This document shows positions 1-5,027 of a stretch of DNA of 6,006 nt, piece after piece. The stretch comes from an uncultured Clostridium sp. (GTDB lineage Bacteria; Bacillota; Clostridia; TANB77; CAG-508). The DNA lies in NCBI GenBank assembly GCA_947428535.1, contig CANEMG010000064.1, positions 1 to 6,006 of the forward strand, given 5' to 3'. A program made the position numbers and the translations under genes. Below the pieces are notes generated by a model. The model saw nothing but the letters and a program-made list of their open reading frames with translations, was not told the origin of the DNA and made no database searches. Numbering within the stretch: the first letter of the stretch is position 1; every line of letters begins with the position of its first letter.

Positions 1-180
1 AATAGGCTCTTCTATAAAAGTAGTATCTTCTTCAAGAACTTCTTCATTAACTTCATCGAAAATAGGCTCTTCTATAAAAGTAGTATCTTCTTCAAAAGCT
101 TCTTCGTTAACTTCTTCAAAAATAGGTTCTTCTATAAAAGTAGTATCTTCTTCAAGAACTTCTTCATTAATCTCATCAAA
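1..180 (-). repeat. 60-bp in-frame tandem repeat, three copies, reaching the window edge
   Basis: Three contiguous 60-bp units (1-60, 61-120, 121-180) encode a 20-residue acidic unit with the core EEDTTFIEEPIF and a variable part reading NEEVLEE or NEEAFEE. The first and third copies differ at 4 of 60 bases, and the first and second at 5 of 60, so the expansion is recent. A degenerate trace (KEPSFDE against EEPIFDE) precedes the array in the protein. The array probably continues beyond the left edge. Because the unit is a multiple of three, gain or loss of a copy keeps the frame. Confidence 0.95.
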
Positions 181-1653
181 AGAAGGTTCTTTTTCAGAAT
201 CTAAAGAAGTGTTATCTAAATCATTTTCAGAAGAGTCATTTTCTAAATAAGATAATAATTCTTCTAATAATTCATTTTTTGTATTTTGGTTAGTCTCAAA
301 ATTTGTATTTGACATATTATTATTTTCATCAATACTGTCTTGCTTTTGAGTTTCTAAGTTTGTGATTCTATCAGAAAGGGTAGAGATAGTTTGGTTAAAT
401 GTTTTTAATAACTTTTCTATTTCTGAGCTTTCAGTATTATTAGTTTCAATGTTTTCGTTATCTATAGTATTTTCAAATTCATCATATTCTGTATTAATAT
501 CAGCAACAGTGATATCTTCATTTTCTGTTTTTTCAATATTATTCTCTAGATCATCTTCTAAATCATTTTCTAAGTCATCTTCTAAGTCAGTATTACTAAT
601 TAAATCATCAACTATTTCATCATATAAATATGATTCATCTGTAGTAGAATCAGTTATTATATTTGAATAATCGACATCATAACCAAGGTCAGAAGAAGTA
701 TTATAAGTAACTATATCTGACTTAACATCTGGAATAGCAATAGTAGAAGCTGGTTCAGCTAACACTGTAGGTTCTTCTTTTGCTATATTATTTAAATTGT
801 TTTCAGTATTATTTATATTATTAGGTATATTAAGTGAAGGCATTTCTAATTGTTTTATAGAATTTTTAATTTCACCTTCAGTATTAATTATATTTGAATC
901 TTCAAAAGTAAATTTTTTAAAAATTGATGATTTTGGAGATTCAGTATTTATTATTTTATTTTCTGCTATATCGCTTTCTAATTGAATAGAAGTATTAATT
1001 CCATCAGCAGATTCTTTATATTTTTTATCAGTTGTTTTATCAAAATTATTATTGTCTGAATCAGTAACAATTTCATCAACTATTTCAACATAGTCATCAC
1101 TGTTTGAATCAGTAATAATTTCATCAACTGTTTCGACATATTCATCGTTGTCTGAATCAGTAATAATTTCATCAACTGTTTCAACATATTCATCGTTATC
1201 TAAATCAGTAGCAACATCACTAACTGTTTCAATAACATTTTCTGTATCTAAATTGTTATTAGTTTCTTCTGTATCATTTTCTATATTTGTTACATTTATA
1301 GAAAATTTTTCGAATACAGATGGTTCATAGAAGAAAGGAGAGTTTTGGTTTACGGAAGTATCTACTACATGAGTTTTAGAAGAAGTTTTAGCAACATCTT
1401 CGATTTGTTCATTTTTTACAGCATCTACAGATTTTGTAGTTTTTAAGAAATCAGAAGTTTCTGAGATTTCTGGTTGGATAGAATTAACTGAATCATCTCC
1501 TAAATTTAAATGTAATGTTCTTTTTTTCTTTTCAGTATTTTGTTTTTGTGAAATATTACTTTTTGTAATAGGAGTATTTTCAATCGAATTTTCTTTTATA
1601 TTTTTTGTAGTTGACTTCACTGTAATATCCTTAATATTCCTTTTTATTGCCAT
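1..1653 (-). CDS. Acidic, repeat-rich, low-complexity hypothetical protein (C-terminus outside window)
   Basis: I do not recognise this protein. It is read from ATG at 1653 leftwards as 551 uninterrupted codons to the window edge, so the stop is missing. A GGAGG at 1667-1663 sits 9 nt before the start. Residues 1-45 are basic (about 12 Lys/Arg against 4 Asp/Glu); nearly all the rest is Asp/Glu/Asn/Ser/Thr-rich. There is no Cys or Trp and only three Arg in the visible part. In order it shows a 16-residue tandem repeat (about 137-199), an Asp-Leu-Glu run (356-371), a short coiled coil (412-433, with I412, L416, F419, I423, L426, I430 and L433 in perfect 4-3 spacing), and a 20-residue repeat (492-551). 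No signal peptide or membrane segment is visible, so it is probably cytoplasmic. It is likely mostly disordered and could oligomerise through the coiled coil. It is transcribed divergently from the membrane protein at 1893. That it is a real gene is well supported; its function is unknown. Confidence 0.85.
   Translation of the reverse strand, partial: MAIKRNIKDITVKSTTKNIKENSIENTPITKSNISQKQNTEKKKRTLHLNLGDDSVNSIQPEISETSDFLKTTKSVDAVKNEQIEDVAKTSSKTHVVDTSVNQNSPFFYEPSVFEKFSINVTNIENDTEETNNNLDTENVIETVSDVATDLDNDEYVETVDEIITDSDNDEYVETVDEIITDSNSDDYVEIVDEIVTDSDNNNFDKTTDKKYKESADGINTSIQLESDIAENKIINTESPKSSIFKKFTFEDSNIINTEGEIKNSIKQLEMPSLNIPNNINNTENNLNNIAKEEPTVLAEPASTIAIPDVKSDIVTYNTSSDLGYDVDYSNIITDSTTDESYLYDEIVDDLISNTDLEDDLENDLEDDLENNIEKTENEDITVADINTEYDEFENTIDNENIETNNTESSEIEKLLKTFNQTISTLSDRITNLETQKQDSIDENNNMSNTNFETNQNTKNELLEELLSYLENDSSENDLDNTSLDSEKEPSFDEINEEVLEEDTTFIEEPIFEEVNEEAFEEDTTFIEEPIFDEVNEEVLEEDTTFIEEPI
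541..588 (-). repeat. 12-bp coding microrepeat (Leu-Glu-Asp-Asp / Leu-Glu-Asn-Asp)
   Basis: Residues 356-371 of the minus-strand protein read DLEDDLENDLEDDLEN, a four-residue period alternating Asp and Asn. The DNA shows the same 12-bp period. It makes a very acidic patch with a Leu every fourth residue. It is probably a slippage-derived expansion within the disordered region. Confidence 0.8.
1061..1252 (-). repeat. 48-bp in-frame tandem repeat, three clear copies plus one degenerate
   Basis: Units at 1061-1108, 1109-1156 and 1157-1204 encode a 16-residue unit close to DNDEYVETVDEIITDS. A fourth, diverged copy at 1205-1252 encodes a TENVIETVSDVATDL-like version. The units at 1109 and 1157 differ at only 3 of 48 bases, while the 1061 copy has drifted further. 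This is a second, independent tandem expansion in the same gene, with a different unit length from the one at the left edge. Confidence 0.93.
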
Positions 1654-1698
1654 TTTTTATATCCTCCATCTCGATAAAATAATTAAAATTATCCTACG

Positions 1699-1739
1699 AT
1701 TATACGTTGTATTATAATATAAGTAAAAAAAAAAGTAAA
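1699..1739 (-). promoter_or_regulatory. Two overlapping sigma-A-type promoters for the minus-strand gene
   Basis: Reading the minus strand, TTTACT (1739-1734) is followed after exactly 17 nt by TATAAT (1716-1711). A second TTTACT (1727-1722) is followed after exactly 17 nt by TATAAT (1704-1699). Both -10 boxes are perfect; both -35 boxes match TTGACA at 4 of 6 positions. The two promoters are offset by 12 bp. Predicted starts near 1704 and 1692 would give leaders of about 40-50 nt that include the GGAGG at 1667-1663. Both starts are inferred. Confidence 0.65.
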
Positions 1740-1752
1740 TGGATTTTTTGGC

Positions 1753-1811
1753 AAAAAATGACAAAAAATATTTCTTTTTTGTTACAAAAATATTACAAAA
1801 ATTTACAAAAA
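1753..1811. promoter_or_regulatory. Helically phased A-tracts (predicted curved DNA) in the divergent region
   Basis: A/T tracts of 5-6 bases lie at 1753-1758, 1763-1768, 1775-1780 (as T6), 1786-1790, 1797-1801 and 1807-1811, with starts spaced 10, 12, 11, 11 and 10 bp. The last three sit inside a repeated TTACAAAAAT at 1782, 1793 and 1803. Phasing near the helical repeat is the classic arrangement for intrinsic bending. The run ends about 16 bp upstream of the rightward -35 box, where it could also act like an UP element or a repeated regulator site. No inverted-repeat operator was found. Confidence 0.55.
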
Positions 1812-1827
1812 TGATATATAAAATTTG

Positions 1828-1856
1828 TTGAACATAAAAAAAATGAATGTTATACT
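1828..1856 (+). promoter_or_regulatory. Sigma-A-type promoter for the rightward membrane-protein operon
   Basis: TTGAAC at 1828-1833 and TATACT at 1851-1856 are separated by exactly 17 nt. Each box matches the consensus at 5 of 6 positions. Transcription would start near 1863, giving a leader of about 30 nt with GAAGGA at 1881-1886 and ATG at 1893. It should drive the 1893 and 2899 genes up to the hairpin at 3435. Confidence 0.7.
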
Positions 1857-1892
1857 AAAAAAGTAAATATAAAAACAAAAGAAGGAATAGAA

Positions 1893-2888
1893 ATGAAAAA
1901 AATATTTAAAATTTTAAGAAATCTAATAATATTTGTGTATATGTTACTTATAATTTCAATCATAATTTCAATACTATTTTATAATGATCATGGTATAACA
2001 GAATTAGGAAATTATACAATAATGACTGTAAATGATGAAAATTTACAATCTAAATTTTCACCTGGAGACTTAGTAATAGCTAATAAAAATGATGAATCAT
2101 CTATTAAAGTAGGAGATGAAGTATTATTTTATAAAGCAAATTATGAAAAAGGTCTAATACAATATTCTAAGATAAGTAATATTGATAGTATTAATGATAA
2201 TGAATATGAATATACATCAGAGGATAGATATAGTTTCCAAAGCACAGAACTTATAGGAAAAACTGATACAAGCATAGTAGTACCTAAAGCGGGAATGGTT
2301 TTGGATGTATTACAATCTAAACAAGGATTTTTCTGCTTAGTTGTAATACCATTAGTAATTACATTTATTTATACATTAAGTTTAGCAATATTTGAAGTAA
2401 AAGGGAAAAAAGGCAATAAGAAAATAGATTCTGATATAGAACAAAAAGAGAATATTGTAAATGATAAAAAAGAAGAAAAAATAGAAAACGATTTAGAAAA
2501 TAAATTAGAAGAATTATGTGATATATCAGAAGATAAAGAAATATATACAAATGATGAAGAAATAAGTGATGAAATAAAAGTAGAAAATTATGAAGATATT
2601 GATAGTGTAATAGAAGAAGATACTGACAATAAAATAGAAGAATATGCTTACAATGATAATTATGAAGAAGAAAATAGTGTAGAATCAGAAGAAAATTATC
2701 AAGAGCCAGTTCAAACAAACTTAAAATCAATTAGCGAAGAAGAAAGAAAAGCTTTAATTAAAGAAAAACTAAACTCTATGACTGATGAAGAAAAGAAAGC
2801 ATTAGTTCAAGCCAAATTAAATTCAATGACACCAGAAGAGAGAAAAGCATTTATAGAAGAAAGAAAAAGAAAAATGAATTTAAAATAG
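1893..2888 (+). CDS. Membrane-bound SipW/S26B signal-peptidase-like protein lacking the catalytic dyad, with acidic C-terminal tail
   Basis: This 331-residue protein has a basic N-terminus, membrane helix 7-30, an outside domain 31-145, a second helix about 146-168, then a KGKKGNKK positive-inside patch and a long acidic cytoplasmic tail. The outside domain follows the SipW/ER-type signal peptidase I pattern: PGDLVI (57-62), VGDEVLF (73-79), and IGKTD...VVPKAGMVLDVL (121-140), matching the family's IGK...IPxxG stretch. By spacing to G58-D59, the catalytic Ser of SGSMxP falls on Asn50. The His of the THRI motif falls on Ser92 of YSKI. The Asp of the tkGD motif may be kept as D111. The domain therefore looks like a non-catalytic relative, perhaps a substrate-binding or sensor domain (inference). 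Residues 279-326 are three 16-residue MTxEERKA-type repeats. GAAGGA 6 nt upstream supports the start. The next gene follows after 10 nt. The fold assignment is fairly secure; the role is unknown. Confidence 0.8.
   Translation: MKKIFKILRNLIIFVYMLLIISIIISILFYNDHGITELGNYTIMTVNDENLQSKFSPGDLVIANKNDESSIKVGDEVLFYKANYEKGLIQYSKISNIDSINDNEYEYTSEDRYSFQSTELIGKTDTSIVVPKAGMVLDVLQSKQGFFCLVVIPLVITFIYTLSLAIFEVKGKKGNKKIDSDIEQKENIVNDKKEEKIENDLENKLEELCDISEDKEIYTNDEEISDEIKVENYEDIDSVIEEDTDNKIEEYAYNDNYEEENSVESEENYQEPVQTNLKSISEEERKALIKEKLNSMTDEEKKALVQAKLNSMTPEERKAFIEERKRKMNLK
2727..2870 (+). repeat. Three 16-residue C-terminal repeats (48-bp unit)
   Basis: Residues 279-294, 295-310 and 311-326 of the signal-peptidase-like protein align as SISEEERKALIKEKLN, SMTDEEKKALVQAKLN and SMTPEERKAFIEERKR. 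Each looks like a helix with an S/T-x-E-E cap followed by a charged amphipathic stretch. They form the cytoplasmic end of the acidic tail. The DNA units are clearly diverged, so this is older than the minus-strand repeats. Confidence 0.85.
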
Positions 2889-2898
2889 GAGGAGAAAA

Positions 2899-3426
2899 GT
2901 GGCAGATTCACCAGAGGTAATAGAAGCACGAGAAAAGACTGATGATAAAAGATTTTATGAAGAAGTAGTAAAAACAAATCCTAGTTTAATAGAATGGGCA
3001 AATGAAGAGATAAAAGATAATAAAGAAATAATATTAAATGCTGTTAAAAATGATGGAGGAGCTTTAGAATTTGCAAGTGATAGACTTAAAGATGATAAAG
3101 AGGTTTTGATTGAAGCAGTAAAACAAGCAGGATGGGCATGTTGTTATGCAAGTGAAAGATTAAAAGCAGATAAAGATGTACTTATAACTGCAACTAAAAA
3201 TGATGGTCAAGTACTGTATTATGCAAGCAAAGAATTAAGAGATGATAAAGATGTAGTACTAAGTGCTGTTGAAAACAAACCAATTATTTTAAAATATGCA
3301 AGTTATAGATTAAGAAATGATAAAGATGTAGCTAAAGTTGCCGTTAGTAGAGCAAAGCAAAAAGTTATAGGATACTTAAGTGAAGAACTTCAAAATGATG
3401 ATGAAATAAAATCATTATTAAATTAA
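2899..3426 (+). CDS. DUF4116-type repeat protein
   Basis: This 175-residue protein is built almost wholly of six 25-residue units (20-44, 45-69, 70-94, 95-119, 120-144, 145-170). Their consensus is about vLxAVKNdGxxLxYASxxLrxDKdV. That pattern matches the DUF4116 family, whose biochemical function is not established. The regular helix pairs suggest an all-alpha solenoid that binds a partner. There is no signal peptide or membrane helix, so it is presumably cytoplasmic, on the same side as the upstream protein's acidic tail. The start is GTG: an AGGAGG at 2887-2892 overlaps the upstream TAG stop, leaves 6 nt of spacing, and no nearby ATG competes. This close arrangement indicates an operon with likely translational coupling. 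The last unit is the most diverged. A strong hairpin follows the stop. The family call is from motif recognition. Confidence 0.83.
   Translation: MADSPEVIEAREKTDDKRFYEEVVKTNPSLIEWANEEIKDNKEIILNAVKNDGGALEFASDRLKDDKEVLIEAVKQAGWACCYASERLKADKDVLITATKNDGQVLYYASKELRDDKDVVLSAVENKPIILKYASYRLRNDKDVAKVAVSRAKQKVIGYLSEELQNDDEIKSLLN
2956..3408 (+). repeat. Six 75-bp units encoding the DUF4116 solenoid
   Basis: The period is 25 residues (75 bp), with the final unit 26. Units 2-5 are closest to each other, sharing YAS or FAS near the middle and DKDV or DKEV at the end. Units 1 and 6 look like divergent caps. The DNA around each YAS...DKDV segment is still visibly similar between copies, which fits internal duplication. 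Confidence 0.85.
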
Positions 3427-3434
3427 AAATATAG

Positions 3435-3481
3435 AATAAACCTTTCTTTTTAGAATATATAATTAAAAAGAGAGGTTTATT
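3435..3481 (+). terminator. Long hairpin: probable terminator of the DUF4116 operon and masker of the yqfC ribosome binding site
   Basis: The left arm at 3435-3451 pairs with the right arm at 3465-3481 over 17 bp, all Watson-Crick except one G-U pair, around a 13-nt AT-rich loop. The arm ends in T's, continuing TTT at 3482-3484 straight into the yqfC ATG at 3485. It lies 9 nt after the 3426 stop, as expected for an intrinsic terminator. The stem is AT-rich with two adjacent C-G pairs at its centre. AGAGG at 3471-3475, the only ribosome binding site for yqfC, is inside the right arm, so read-through RNA would have it paired. Confidence 0.7.
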
Positions 3482-3484
3482 TTT

Positions 3485-3754
3485 ATGAGAAATTATAATA
3501 AAGTAAGTAAGTTTTTAGAAATACCAAGAGAAGTTATTAGCGATATTCCTAAGATTACAGTAACAGGATTTGATGAAATTTTAATTGAGAATTTTAAAGG
3601 AATTTTAGAATACGAAGATTTTTTTGCTAGAATAAGTACATCAATTGGAAATATAAATATAAATGGATTTAATTTAAAATTAAATCAAATGACAGATGAT
3701 GATATTTTAGTTAGTGGAAAAGTAGAAAATATTGATTTTGAAGCAAAGAAATAG
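3485..3754 (+). CDS. yqfC: Sporulation protein YqfC (YabP/YqfC family)
   Basis: This is an 89-residue protein of typical family length. The YabP-like pattern covers most of it: an LEIP start (11-14), IPKITVTGFDEILIENFKGI (21-40), and an EYEDFFARI...GNININGFNLKL stretch (42-66), ending in a VSGKVENIDF strand (76-85). This suggests a small beta-rich domain. No membrane helix or signal peptide is present. In B. subtilis yqfC precedes yqfD and belongs to the mother-cell sigma-E regulon; the molecular role is not well defined. Here yqfD follows after 64 nt, confirming the assignment. AGAGG at 3471-3475 is 9 nt before ATG but lies within the preceding hairpin's 3' arm. I found no convincing sigma-E promoter upstream. 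The loop contains a TATAAT (3458-3463) without a good -35 box. Confidence 0.9.
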   Translation: MRNYNKVSKFLEIPREVISDIPKITVTGFDEILIENFKGILEYEDFFARISTSIGNININGFNLKLNQMTDDDILVSGKVENIDFEAKK

Positions 3755-3818
3755 AGGGAAAAAGGCTTTATAGGTAAGCTTTATAAAAACCTAAATAATC
3801 ATAAAGGAAAGAAATAAG

Positions 3819-5009
3819 ATGCTTTTTAGAATTATATATATGTTTCTTGCTGGTTCAGTAAGTATTGTGGTAGAAGGTTTTTTTATAGAAAGATTTTTAA
3901 ATATATGTAGAAACAAGAAAATTTTTTTACAAGATTTACATAGAGAAAATAATACATACATAAAAGCTAAAATATTAAAATCTGATTTTAAAGAAATAGC
4001 TAGTATTGCAAAAAAGACCAAGTGCAAAGTAAAAATAGAAAAGAAATCAGGAGTACCATTTTTTATAGGGAAATATAGAAAAAGAAAAGTTTTTGCAGTT
4101 GCTGTTTTAGTAATTGCAATTTTTATTTTTATAATGACTAAATTTATATGGAATATAGAAGTATTAGGAAATGAAAAAATATCTTCTGATGAAATTATAA
4201 GTTTAGTAGGAGAATATGGAATTGAAATTGGAAAATTAAAATCCAAAATAGATACAGAAAAAATAAGTAATTCAATAAGACTAAAAAGAGAAGATTTGTC
4301 ATGGATCGGAATAACAGTTAAAGGAACAAATGCAATTATAACAGTTGAAGAAATAACAGAAAAGCCAGAAATAATTGATAAAAATAACATATGCAATATT
4401 GTAGCTAGTAAAGATGCTATTATTTCAAAACTAGTTGTACAAAGTGGTACAGCAAGAGTAAAAGAAGGAGATGAAGTAAAAGAAGGAGATGTTTTAGTAG
4501 AAGGAATTATGGAGGGAGAACATACTGGAGCAAGATATGTTAATGCAGAAGCCGATGTTTTTGGTAAAAATTGTTATGAAAAGGAGAAAAAAGAAGAATT
4601 TGTACAAAATGAAACAACAAAAACTGGAAATGAAGAGAAAAAGAATGAAATTTGTATAAATAAATTTAAAATAAATTTCAATAAAGGGGTTTCAAAATTT
4701 GAAAATTATGATACAATAGTTTCAAGCCGAAAGGTAAAGCTTTTTTCTAATTTTTATCTTCCAATAGAAATAAAAAAAATAACTAATATTGAGCTTGCAA
4801 ATGAGCAAAAAAAATATTCAGAAGAAGAGCTTAAAGCAAAAATAGAAAAAGAATTAGATGAAGAATTAGAAAAAGAATATGAAATTTCAAAATATGAAGA
4901 TAAATATAAAAAAAGAGATGTTGTAGTAAATCCTAAAGAAGATGGATTAATTGTAAAAGTAACATATGAAGTTCAAGAAGAAATTGGAATAAAGAAAAAT
5001 ATAGATTAA
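3819..5009 (+). CDS. yqfD: Sporulation protein YqfD
   Basis: This 396-residue protein matches YqfD in length and motifs: VVEGFFIERFLNIC (17-30), SDFKEIASIAKKTKCKVKIEKKSGVPFF (55-82), a KYRKRK positive patch (85-90), one membrane helix (about 91-109), then FIWNIEVLGNEKIS (109-122) and the WIGITVKGTNAIITVEE region (162-178). A GxARVKEGDEVKEGDVLVEG stretch (210-229) resembles a barrel-sandwich hairpin. The N-terminal third should be cytoplasmic and the C-terminal part outside the membrane, consistent with a mother-cell membrane protein. YqfD is needed for efficient sporulation in B. subtilis; its exact activity is unsettled. Residues 333-365 are a charged helical insert near the C-terminus. AAAGGA at 3803-3808 lies 10 nt before ATG. 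The gap after yqfC (3755-3818) holds only a short GCTTTATA direct repeat (3765-3772, 3778-3785). The gene is intact, with no frameshift. Confidence 0.93.
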   Translation: MLFRIIYMFLAGSVSIVVEGFFIERFLNICRNKKIFLQDLHRENNTYIKAKILKSDFKEIASIAKKTKCKVKIEKKSGVPFFIGKYRKRKVFAVAVLVIAIFIFIMTKFIWNIEVLGNEKISSDEIISLVGEYGIEIGKLKSKIDTEKISNSIRLKREDLSWIGITVKGTNAIITVEEITEKPEIIDKNNICNIVASKDAIISKLVVQSGTARVKEGDEVKEGDVLVEGIMEGEHTGARYVNAEADVFGKNCYEKEKKEEFVQNETTKTGNEEKKNEICINKFKINFNKGVSKFENYDTIVSSRKVKLFSNFYLPIEIKKITNIELANEQKKYSEEELKAKIEKELDEELEKEYEISKYEDKYKKRDVVVNPKEDGLIVKVTYEVQEEIGIKKNID

Positions 5010-5027
5010 TTTAAGGAGGGCATTTTA

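Noticed and set aside
247..276. Possible signal peptide or membrane segment in the minus-strand protein (LLEELLSYLE region)
   Set aside because: It is a short amphipathic stretch with several Glu residues, too short and too charged to span a membrane.
1061..1204. Possible CRISPR array from regularly spaced repeats
   Set aside because: The repeats are directly contiguous with no unique spacers, stay in frame and encode a repeating peptide.
362..1330. Plus-strand ORFs at 362-670, 797-985 and 1148-1330
   Set aside because: They lie opposite the continuous 551-codon minus-strand frame, lack ribosome binding sites, and are Ser/Phe/Ile-rich as expected from the antisense of an acidic, repeat-rich gene.
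1654..1892. Possible riboswitch or small RNA in the divergent intergenic region
   Set aside because: Both predicted leaders are only about 30-50 nt long and no stable GC-containing stem is visible.
2365..2730. Minus-strand ORF opposite the acidic tail of the membrane protein
   Set aside because: It is very Leu/His/Tyr-rich, the expected antisense of Glu/Asp/Asn/Lys codons, and has no supporting start signal.
3755..3818. Possible hairpin or regulatory element between yqfC and yqfD
   Set aside because: Only an 8-bp direct repeat (GCTTTATA) and a 5-bp stem (TAGGT/ACCTA) can be seen, which is weak in such AT-rich DNA.
3791..4396. Minus-strand 201-codon ORF
   Set aside because: It lies antisense to the well-recognised yqfD; its Ile/Phe-rich composition is a shadow.
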